Below, piece by piece: positions 25,434-34,261 of a DNA stretch of 64,000 bases. A program made the translations under genes and the position numbers. Positions within the stretch are counted from its first letter, which is position 1. Every line of letters starts with the position of its first letter. The notes beneath the pieces were generated by a model that worked only from the letters and a program-made list of their open reading frames with translations, had not been told where the DNA came from and made no database searches. Source of the stretch: Turbatrix aceti (taxonomy: Eukaryota; Nematoda; Chromadorea; Rhabditida; Panagrolaimidae); NCBI GenBank assembly GCA_963969345.1, contig OZ017770.1:7263246-7327245 (forward strand). Direction: 5' to 3'.

Positions 25434-26010
25434 CAGACATGAAAATGGCCCGCCGAAGCCTGGCCCGGCCCGGGCCTGTGACTTTTCAGTAAGCCCGGAA
25501 AAAACCGTTTTGGCCCGTTATTTAATAAATAATGTAAAAAATACGAAAAATTAACTGCCTTTTGGTAATTTTTAACAAAATTTAGTCTCTACAGATAGAA
25601 AACATAGTATTTTGAGTAAAAACCAGTAATTTATGTAATTTATATAACGATTGGTTGCTATTTTTTTGGATAAAAATTTGGAAAAAATAGAGAATGGATA
25701 TTTCGACGGGCCGGGCCGGCCCGGGCCTGTGACTTTTCAGTAAGCCCGGAAAAAACCGTTTTGGCACGTTATTTAATAAATAATGTAAAAAATACGAAAA
25801 ATTAACTGCCTTTTGGTAATTTTTAACAAAATTTAGTCTCTACAGATAGAAAACATAGTATTTTGAGTAAAAACCAGTAATTTATGTAATTTATATAACG
25901 ATTGGTTGCTATTTTTTGAATAAAAATTTGGAAAAAATAGAGAATGGATATTTCGACGGGCCGGGTCGGGCCGGGCCTGGGCCTAAAAATTAGGCCCGTT
26001 TTCATGTCTG
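25434..26010. mobile_element. Non-autonomous hAT-like element (577 bp)
   Basis: The ends are inverted: CAGACATGAAAA on the left and TTTTCATGTCTG on the right. An 8-base target duplication GTTGCAGG flanks them (25426-25433 and 26011-26018). CA/TG ends with an 8-base duplication are diagnostic for hAT transposons. Subterminal sequences are rich in GGCCCGG blocks. The inside consists of two tandem copies of an AT-rich 251-base unit and encodes no transposase. The paralogous sequence at 29925-29932 carries one GTTGCAGG and no insert, an independent empty-site proof. Confidence 0.93.
25472..25973. repeat. Two tandem 251-base units inside the hAT element
   Basis: Unit 1 spans 25472-25722 and unit 2 spans 25723-25973, nearly identical. 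Each starts with GGGCCTGTGACTTTTCAG. The duplication accounts for most of the element length. Confidence 0.9.
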
Positions 26011-26636
26011 GTTGCAGGCCAAGGCCACGCTCACAGCAGCCAAGATGCAAAAAAATAATTTTTTTTTAAAATATTTATGCAAATGTAGAATGCAGTTTTA
26101 TACGAGCTTTTAGCAAACCCTGAAAAGAGCTTGAAAAACAGAGGCACCTGAGTTGTCGTGCTCAACTCAAATCCACCTAGCGTGCAAGCCTACCCGAGCC
26201 CAGTCATTTTTTTGAACAATCGGCACACATGTGCGCAGCCAATGGATTTCAGTATCCACAAAACCTTAAAAAATGCCAATATCAATACTGTTTCATTTGT
26301 AGTTTTGCAAATAATAACAAAAGATTTGCCAAGCTATCAATTGCTCGGCTCGACAAAGTTCGGCCCGAAAGCAAAAACACCGGTGATGACGGTTTTCACT
26401 TATCGTCAAATTATTATTTGCTTGAACATTTTTGTTCTCTCCATGTTTTTTTATGTTGCTCTTGCTTTCGTGTAGGAAAAAAAGCGTGATCTTGGCCGTG
26501 GCAAAGAAAAAGAGCATTGGGTTTTGCGCAGTGCAAAAAACAGGGCTTTCGAAACGAAAATAATGCGTCTTTTTTAGATCACGCTTGCAAGAGCGTCGTA
26601 AAAACCGCTCGTTGGTGTCAAATTCACAGTTCTGTC

Positions 26637-28296
26637 ATGTCTTCGGACTCGGATTCATCGGTGCAGGGTGAGTATTAGTCGTTTTTGTGCGTTTTCATAG
26701 ATTTCTTGCTTTTTAGATTTCGCGAACGAGCACTTTACTCGAAACTCCAACTCGGCATTGCACGATACGAGCAACAACAATGATATCGGCAGTGCCAGCG
26801 ATGACAAGGATTACCCTTTTGACGCGGAATCAGAACCACCGGCTGCCAAGGTTCCTCGAATGGAGTGCGATGCCCAGGAAGAATCTGATGTACCGACCGA
26901 CGACGACTGCGAAGATGAGTACGACAGTCAGGAAGAGTACGACGGCGAAAAAGAAGAAGAGGAGTGAGTTCAAAGATGCAACTTAGAGCAAAGAATCCTT
27001 TTTTTTGTTTTCTTTAACCCATCAGTTTCTTTTCCTGAATACCAGTAGTTATGAGTAAGATTCAATTTGAAATATATTTGAATCGTTGTATTTTGCGATA
27101 GTTGAATGTTTCATTAATTTCAGACTCAGCAAAACCCGACCCCTGTCCACTGCTTACATTACTCCTCTTCTGCGTGCCATCTTTTTGCGTGAGGATTTCG
27201 ACGAAATTCGTCAGCTTGTCTTCTCGTCCGTGAGCCTGACGTTCTCATTCGCTAAGCTCATGCGAGAAGTCTATGTGTCCGATTATTTTGAGGAAAGCAT
27301 ATTTTTCATTAAAAATGGAAAATCTGTTAATGCGTATGCGATTTTGGAATTCTGTCCACAGTGGATCGCCCCGTTTGTTTTGAACGTTTATTTCAACGAC
27401 GTGTTCCATCGCTCGAATCTGTGCTTCTATGAATCTCTACTTGAATGGAAGTGTTAGTTATTTTAGTTTTAAACACTTTTCAATAACGGTTTTCAGACCT
27501 CGCCGTCCTCAATATCACCGATGCCCATGACAGATGGTTTTCTTATCCGGAATCGCTAGATTTGATCTCAATTGCGCACAAGTTGTGCATCAATTTCAAA
27601 TCACTAAACCATGTGAAGAAATTTTTTCCACGATTTAAATTGCTGTGTTTTGCCGGTGATTTGGCGGGGGACGATTTCTTCATTAAGCTGGAAGTAAGTT
27701 AAATTTTTTTATTGAACTTTTTAAGTTTTTATAAGTTTTTTTAGAACTTTTTTGACGGAATCTCGCTGACCACGCTTCAACTGCATTCGTATGCAATGAC
27801 TGTGAAGGACATCATTGATGTCATGCGTATGTACCAACAAGAACTGCAACACGTTAAATACATGTACTTTCATTGGCATACACCAAATGCGCTATCTGAC
27901 GGCAAGATGCTGATCAACTTTTTGACGTCTACCTTTCCGGGTGCTACTAAAATCAATTTGAACGTCACTGATCACCCATTTCATCCAAAGTTGGATCTGG
28001 ATTCCAACTTTTGGTCTCTGATGAAGGCTGAGTATAATCAAGTTACCGCCATCCTTCCTGGCATTCCAAGTCAAATAACCGTCAGTATTTTGTTGTCTGT
28101 TGATCCCGGAACTCTGTTTACCAAGGACACGCCTTTGCACGACCGACAACGCTTTTTTCCGCCGCAGGATTTTGACTGCACCACACAAGATTCTTACGAT
28201 GCTAAATCCTGGGTTTTGCGCAACCGTCGTACGGATTTTGCATCCAACGTTGCGTTTACTTACTGTCTACGGTTCAAAAATGTGTCTCAAATGTAG
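26637..28296 (+). CDS. Unrecognised 451-aa protein, left copy of twin genes
   Basis: Five exons (26637-26667, 26717-26963, 27124-27452, 27497-27693, 27745-28296) form an intact frame. Residues 1-93 are acidic and disordered, with an Asp/Glu-rich run. The rest is hydrophobic and regularly spaced with Leu/Phe, for example FDGISLTTLQLHSYAMT, reminiscent of leucine-rich-repeat regions in nematode F-box-type proteins. I see no clear F-box and assign no function. No signal peptide or membrane helix is evident. The right copy at 35217-36877 has the same exon structure and length. Exons 1, 2 and 5 are almost identical between copies, whereas exons 3 and 4 differ at about 40 of 175 residues. Confidence 0.75.
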
Positions 28297-28491
28297 ACGG
28301 TTGGACGCGGGTGCCCAAGGCTCATTTATGCATCTCCTGGTGTCAACGTGGTCATCGACGGCGGGTTCAAGTTTGCTTATATCTTCTCTCTCTTTTGTTG
28401 GATCAGCGCGCGGGCAGTACAGCCTATCGACTTCTCTACTGGTTCGTATCAAACATCTTCCTGTTCACTTTTCTTTAGTTTGTTCATCATG

Positions 28492-28550
28492 AGTAGTATG
28501 TAAAGTTGTCGCTGAACGAGCATTTTGCCCATTATAATTTACATACTACT
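28492..28550. repeat. Short palindromic element with 13-base inverted ends
   Basis: AGTAGTATGTAAA (28492-28504) is the exact inverse of TTTACATACTACT (28538-28550). The 33-base loop is AT-rich. The same structure is present in the right arm near 34965-35023. It could be a tiny MITE or a 3'-UTR hairpin of the twin genes. Confidence 0.6.
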
Positions 28551-28702
28551 TACATGTTTCTCTTTTTTCGCCGGAACCTCTTACTTTTCGCTTTGTTCTC
28601 CTGTCTCTAACGTCCGTCTCGATGTCATCGTCTTTTCAAGACTGACGCGAATCTCACTGCTGACGCATTCAAAGATACCGTCAAGGCGGATCTCAACTTT
28701 TG

Positions 28703-28814
28703 TTTCCATGTTTGTCACTTCCAATTTCGCTCAGGTGTTTATTTGTTTGTCTTTCTAATTTCCATGTTTGTCACTTCCAATTTCGCTCAGGTATTTGTTT
28801 ATATGCCGGAAAAA
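28703..28814. repeat. 56-base tandem duplication unique to the left arm
   Basis: Two adjacent copies start with TTTCCATGTTTGTCACTTCC at 28703 and 28759. The right arm has only one copy, so this arose after the inverted duplication, or one copy was lost in the right arm. Confidence 0.8.
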
Positions 28815-29307
28815 TTGCAGTTATTATATTTGAATCGTTGTATTCGGGCCTACCTATGATTATTGTTTCAATGAAATGGATTTGTTTTTTGTTTCAACTC
28901 ATAAAAACTGATTACTAAAGATGCTCTGAGAGAAAAAGCGTATACATAGATGCAATTTGTACAATCATGATTCTGATAAATATTTATGAGCGTTATCTAT
29001 ATTAATCATTTGATCATAACAAAAAATGCGTGTGCATTTGTGCCTGCACATTGTCGCATAAACAGCTTTTGTTTTGATATACGGTGCTTTTCTTCAATCG
29101 TTTTCCATGACGTCAACGTCAAAGCCTTAAGGAAAAACATCCTAGGCTTCTGTTGTGATGAAAATAAGCATGCCAAAGGGAGGTACAAATCGACGACTGG
29201 ACCGATTACCCCGACCCCCAAAATGTCAAACGTAGAAGGATTTCACCTTTATTCAAAAAACAACTGTTATTTCTTGCACGAGTCTATTTTCAAAAAAACA
29301 CGTAAGT

Positions 29308-29726
29308 TTAGAGTTCTGTCTTTCTGACTGGACTCAGGAAGGTGCTGATGAAAACCGAAGTTTCCGCGTTGAGGGTTGCGTGCCACCACTTGTCTGGGAA
29401 GTAAATAATCTCGCCAGGTCGCATGAGGCATTCCAGGAGTCCGTTGTTCGGAGGCAGTTTTGGATATTCGTTGACGTACCAGTCGAGGGTCGATTTGTCG
29501 GGATCGAATTCCGGGCGGTCTTCGTATGGCCTCAAGAACCAGCGCTTGCTGCCATGAATGACCTCCGCAAAGCCCGGGCCGTGGAAATGAAATGGTACGC
29601 CGGTGCCGGCGGCTGCGATTCCGAAGCTGAGAGCCGGCTCGTGGTTGGGCAATGTCCATTCGGGAAGGCTGTACTGCTCCAAGAGAGGTTTCCACACGTC
29701 CTGATCGATGTCGCCAAAGAGATACC
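29308..29726 (-). pseudogene. Truncated copy of the last JMJD8 exon
   Basis: This matches the last exon of the complete JMJD8 gene (33837-34261) except for its first six bases, with no protein change. The other three exons, signal peptide and promoter are absent. An ATG at 29697 would open 129 codons covering most of the JmjC core, but the fragment starts at the duplication breakpoint and is probably silent. Conservation shows the duplication is recent. Confidence 0.88.
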
Positions 29727-29727
29727 C

Positions 29728-29957
29728 TTGTTCATTATTATGCCTGACTGATTGATTACATAAATAACTTACAAACTAATGATCGAAGTACATTGAAAAA
29801 AAACTAACAAACAAAGCAAATCAGCTGGGATTAAAGAGAAAGTACGAGACTCATTCATAGTATGAATTTCATACGTGGATCCATTGCGTGCGTTCTGACT
29901 ATATTGAGTGCTCCCAAAACGATTGTTGCAGGCCAAGGCCACGCTCACAGCAGCCAA
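29728..29957. repeat. Target duplication copy A' (uninterrupted, with hAT empty site)
   Basis: 230 bases match 25242-26043 minus the hAT insert, in direct orientation. The copy runs from the last codons of the Ly6 gene to a point 53 bases upstream of the OST3 start codon. It carries a single GTTGCAGG at 29925-29932. Confidence 0.92.
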
Positions 29958-30010
29958 AGCCACGCGTTCCTCTCGACAGTCGGATTCCGATTTGAAGCTG
30001 TTGTTTTCAG

Positions 30011-31388
30011 ATGCAGGTCTCTGCTTTGTTCCTTCTCATTGCCTTTGGCTCGTTTGCCAGCTGCAAACAATCGTTGTCACTCGATGAAAAGGTATCTCAT
30101 CTCTACGAGCTGCAGTACAAGCGGCCCATCATCTCCATGAACATGGATCGCTGGAACAACTACGTACGATCCGCCCCACGCAACTACTCCTTCGTAGTAA
30201 TGTTCACGGCACTTTCGCCGGGTGTCAACTGCCCTATTTGCAAGTGAGTTTTTTGCCGAAAGCGGATATTTGGGGAGAATTCTTGGGAGTAATAGAAAAT
30301 AACCGAAAAGGCTTCTTCGACGTTGACTAAAACTTTTCATCTGAATATCTGCGCGTTAATATTGATTAGGATGATGTGAGATGACCTCAAAACTCTGGAG
30401 AAAAAATGCGAGCTTATTGAACGCAGTTTTGTTGTCCAAAAACGGCGAATTAAATTTTTTTTGCAATTTTCGAGCAAAACGTCCGTAAGTTGAGTGCGCT
30501 GCTTATTTTTGGCATTTTTGAAGTCAGCGTGCTTCAATTAGTCTTCACATATAGCTATGAGAATCTATAGGGATTTGTTCCACCTTAATTTTATATAACA
30601 CGTTTTTAGGCCAGCCTACGACGAGTTCTACATCCTCGCCAACTCGTACCGGTATGCTCACCTCACAGAAAAGAGTGTATTCTTCGGCGTCGTAGAATAT
30701 GACGAGTCTCCTCAGATCTTCCAGCAGATGAACCTCCAGACAGCCCCGGTGATTTTCCACATCCCAGCCAAGGGACGTGAAAAGAAACAAGATCAGATGG
30801 AATTCCAGCGCTACGGCATCGACGCCGATGCAATGGCCAAATTCGTCGCTGAGCGCACCAGCGTACACGTAAGATCATTTTTTATGGTTTTCTATAAAAA
30901 ATGGATAAAATATTCAGATTCACGTGCTACGACCCCCCAACTACACCGCTCCGGTCGTCATCATCTTTGTGATCTTCATGATTATGGGTTTCCTCTACAT
31001 GCGTCGCAATAACCTCAAATTCCTCCGCAATCGCACTTTCTGGGCTGTGATATCGCTCATTGTCGTGTTTTGCTTCATGTCGGGTCAGATGTGGAACCAC
31101 ATCCGGGGGCCTCCCTTCGTCATGACCAATCCTCAGACCCGGGAGACGTCTTTCGTCCATGGCAGCACCCAGTTTCAACTGGTCTCTGAGACGTATATCG
31201 TATTCGCTCTCTACGCTTCGATTACCGTCGGTATGGTCCTTCTCGTCGATGCCCCAGAGCGCAAAGACAACTACCGCAAGATGTCTGCATACGTCGGAAT
31301 CGGGCTTATTGCGATCTTCTTCAGCCTTCTGCTTTCCGTGTTTCGCATGAAATACCAGGGTTATCCATACCACTTTTTGTTCCACTAA
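30011..31388 (+). CDS. OST3/OST6 subunit of oligosaccharyltransferase (TUSC3/MAGT1 type)
   Basis: Three exons (30011-30243, 30610-30868, 30918-31388) give 320 residues. A signal peptide (MQVSALFLLIAFGSFASC) precedes an ER-lumenal thioredoxin-like domain with a CPIC redox motif near residues 75-78, then four transmembrane helices in the last 150 residues. Motifs YGIDADAMAKFV and GFLYMRRNN are typical of TUSC3/MAGT1. The subunit forms transient mixed disulfides with client proteins so that the STT3 catalytic subunit can N-glycosylate Asn next to cysteines. It lies in the 4.1 kb spacer of the inverted repeat and reads away from the left arm. Confidence 0.95.
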
Positions 31389-31708
31389 TTTATTTGCATT
31401 TTTGGTTTTGTTGCTTTTTTCTTTGCAATTGGGGGTAAGTCACATATAGAGCTGAATAAATTGTCGTTTCTCGAACTGCTCCAACTAATGCTGATTTATA
31501 AATAACAGAAGTAAGAGCCTGACACATATATACTTCCAAATGCAGGTCTAAAACACGTATTTTGAATTTGGCGGTGATTTTGTAAAAATATCAGACGCAA
31601 ATAATCAAGTGTTCCCCCAACTGCAGGTTGCGCGCATTCGGGAAACATCAACCTTCATTTGCAAAAAACTGATAATCCAAGCACGCTTGTTATTGCATAT
31701 TCTTCACG

Positions 31709-32202
31709 ATGGGCAACACAGTCAGCTCCAAAGTCAACAACGATGTCATCCTCAGGGAGGTTCGGGAGTTTTATTACCCTGCTTTGATAGACATGAAAAT
31801 TTTTGTTTTTTAGACATCCGAATATCCCGTAGTCGTTTACTCGAAGCCGAATTGTACGTATTGCAAGCAAGCTAAGAATGTGCTCGAAGAGAACAAGATC
31901 GACTACAAGGAGAACAATCTCGAGCAGATTTCCCAAGACAATCCCGATGGATACCAGGCAAGTTTGGTAGCGATGGCCTAGGCTTTGACCTGTCGGTGCT
32001 TGGGTAAACAAAACAACGCGTCTGTCTTATTTTACAGGCGTACGTCAACGGTTTGGTCTACACAACGCGTCAAACCACGGTTCCCCAGATTTTCATCTGT
32101 GGCAAGTTCGTTGGCGGCTTTACCGAGCTCAACAATCTCCAGAATGCTGGCAAGCTTCTGGACGCCGTTGCCGAGTGCGCGAATGCCACAGATGCTCCGT
32201 GA
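31709..32202 (+). CDS. Glutaredoxin with predicted N-myristoylation
   Basis: Three exons (31709-31759, 31814-31957, 32038-32202) give 119 residues. The dithiol active site CTYC near residue 29, the cis-proline motif TVPQIF and the GG glutathione-binding turn are intact, so it should reduce disulfides and protein-glutathione adducts. The N-terminus MGNTVSSK fits N-myristoyl transferase substrates, suggesting membrane attachment. The second intron starts with GC (CAG|GCAAGT at 31958), a rare GC-AG intron with otherwise strong donor sequence. An AATAAA follows near 32245. Confidence 0.92.
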
Positions 32203-32604
32203 TTTCTTTTTTCTCTCTGCCCGTATGTTTTAATAGTAGCTGAATAATAAAGCTTGTTACTTCGGACAGCCCACAAGCTTTGGCGTAGTGTGACATGACG
32301 TTGCTTAGCAGTTTTAACGAGCAGGCTTTTTTGACTTTTTTGTAGGATTGAGTCTACAAATTCGGCTACGTTTTACGGAAAGCTTACCACGCATTATTCA
32401 GGTTTGTTTTTTTCGACTAATATATCAGTTTTTGTGGGGTAAAAATGCGTGAGGGGTTTTTTTATTGCAGTTTAAGCATTGGTGTTTGGCTCAACTTTCA
32501 AATCCTCGCAATTTTATTAGTCTCGCATTGTCTCACATACATTTACATTGATCAATTTTTGTTATCCTCTCCTCAACAACCCAAGCAGTTACATGAATCG
32601 CAGG
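32203..32604. other. Spacer between glutaredoxin and neuropeptide gene
   Basis: Convergent 3' ends meet here. AATAAA for glutaredoxin lies near 32245. No gene is seen. Confidence 0.5.
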
Positions 32605-33001
32605 TTATCCTATTCTGGCCGCAAAAACACGTCTTTTGCCAATTCGGGCAATGTACAAGCGCTTTTCGATAGCGGAATTGCCGAATAGAGTTCGCTTTTG
32701 TCTTGAGTTGCTAAAATTTTTGAACTTTTACTATTTTCTAAAACAAAGGGATACTGTACCTGGTGTCTGCGTTCGGCGGTGTTGGTGGCACGTGGAACGG
32801 CAGTCTCAATGACGGAGCGAGGTAGAAAAAACGTGGGCCACCTTTATTCGCGGTGATCCTCGATGGCGGCGGTAGGATGTCCTGCTTGTATCTGCTGCCT
32901 CCATCGTAGTTGCCTTGAGTAACCGTCGCAGACGCTCCATAGATTACGGATAACGTAAAAATAATAGAAGATATTCTGTTGCAATATACGCCGCCGAGCA
33001 T
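32605..33001 (-). CDS. CAPA/NLP-44-like neuropeptide precursor
   Basis: Two exons (33001-32760, 32710-32605; intron 49 bases, AG|GTACAG to TTTTAG) give 115 residues. A signal peptide (IISFTLSVIYGASA-like, residues about 9-25) is followed by a Pro-rich spacer. Exon 2 encodes dibasic sites: QKR, EKR, then LYIARIGKR and a terminal RVFAARIG. The Gly next to KR, and the C-terminal Gly, predict amidation to LYIARI-amide and (R)VFAARI-amide. LYIARI-amide closely resembles LYMARV-amide of nematode NLP-44, a CAPA/periviscerokinin relative that signals through neuromedin-U-type receptors. A 5' UTR exon likely ends near 33088 (CTCAG|GTGCGT). The unspliced frame stops before the peptides, so the gene is easily missed. 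Confidence 0.78.
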
Positions 33002-33294
33002 ACTGAAATATTTTTACGGAAAGAAATGAATACTCAACTACTCCATCCGTATTCGGTCCTGATATAATACAAAACTTCTGGCACGCACCTGAGTTGTTTC
33101 TTGCTTATTCTGCCTATGCCCGCCTTCGCAAGACAAATAGGTAGTGCGCTACCGTTCGCCCCAATTGTCCTTATCGCCTTTACCTAAACGAAATAATAAT
33201 GACGTAAACAAACGCACGCGGCAACTAACCTTTACAAACAATGGAATATAATTTTTTTTAATTATATTAAATAACAAGTTACCTTTTTTAGGCT

Positions 33295-34261
33295 ATGCGG
33301 GTCTTACTAGCGCTGTCAACGCTGCTTACGATAACGAAGAGCGATTCTGAGACGTCTACCGGGGGATGGTGAGTGGGAGAAAAACTACAAAGGCACAGGA
33401 AATGTTTTTGGCTTCAGGCAACTTCCGGGCGAGCAGCAGGTTGGATTCGAAGGTCCTTGCAACATCGATCGGGTCGACGGCAAGATTCTTACTGACGCCC
33501 AGTTCCTCGACGCCTACGCCTTCCAGAAGCCAGTAATTGTCTACAACGTCGATAACAAAAAATTCCGCGAGTCTTGTGAAAAACAAGAGATGCTCCAAAA
33601 ATGGGATGATGTTGATGTTGTCTTGAATTCTGCAAACACGTATTCGTACTCTCGGAGTGAGTTAACCAATTTATAGTTTGTTTCATTATAAACAGCTTTT
33701 TTCAGAACCTTCAACTTTTGGAAAGTACGTGCGTGATTTGCTAAGACCGCAAAGCCTTGACACGCTCGGCAATGGTAAGTCTTTGAGGGCAACGCACGAC
33801 GTCATTCTCATTCACATTCACCCCTCGTGACTTTAGAAACGTGGTATCTCTTTGGCGACATCGATCAGGACGTGTGGAAACCTCTCTTGGAGCAGTACAG
33901 CCTTCCCGAATGGACATTGCCCAACCACGAGCCGGCTCTCAGCTTCGGAATCGCAGCCGCCGGCACCGGCGTACCATTTCATTTCCACGGCCCGGGCTTT
34001 GCGGAGGTCATTCATGGCAGCAAGCGCTGGTTCTTGAGGCCATACGAAGACCGCCCGGAATTCGATCCCGACAAATCGACCCTCGACTGGTACGTCAACG
34101 AATATCCAAAACTGCCCCCGAACAACGGACTCCTGGAATGCCTCATGCGACCTGGCGAGATTATTTACTTCCCAGACAAGTGGTGGCACGCAACCCTCAA
34201 CGCGGAAACTTCGGTTTTCATCAGCACCTTCCTGAGTCCAGTCAGAAAGACAGAACTCTAA
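33295..34261 (+). CDS. JMJD8, ER-lumenal JmjC protein
   Basis: Four exons (33295-33368, 33418-33656, 33706-33774, 33837-34261) give 268 residues, matching the usual 264. A signal peptide (MRVLLALSTLLTITKS) directs it to the ER. The cupin/JmjC core includes FGIAAAGTGVPFHFHGPGF, SKRWFLRPYE, PGEIIYFPDKWWHATLN and SVFISTFL, all JMJD8 hallmarks; His residues in HFHGPG and WWHATLN are the expected metal ligands. JMJD8 is linked to NF-kB signalling, metabolism and ER protein complexes in mammals, and its catalytic activity is unsettled. The last exon crosses the start of the right inverted-repeat arm at 33843. AATAAA at about 34315. Confidence 0.92.

Larger units (their letters stand above)
25242..26043. 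repeat. Target duplication copy A (interrupted by the hAT element)
   Basis: The end of the Ly6 gene plus its downstream flank (25242-25425 and 26011-26043) matches 29728-29957 in direct orientation with few differences. The hAT-like element splits this copy, while the other copy is uninterrupted. Together the two copies bracket the left inverted-repeat arm. Confidence 0.9.
26044..29726. repeat. Left arm of a ~3.7 kb inverted repeat
   Basis: This arm matches the reverse complement of 33843 to about 37480 at high identity, apart from exons 3-4 of the enclosed gene. It contains a full 451-codon gene and a truncated JMJD8 exon. It is the derived copy: it cuts JMJD8 six bases into its last exon and is bracketed by a direct target duplication (25242-26043 and 29728-29957). 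It also carries a 56-base tandem duplication at 28703-28814 that the right arm lacks. Confidence 0.93.

Noticed and set aside
29380..29751. 123-codon plus-strand frame, with a matching frame antisense to JMJD8 at 33833-34189
   Set aside because: Antisense shadow of the JMJD8 last exon, preserved only because the exon is.
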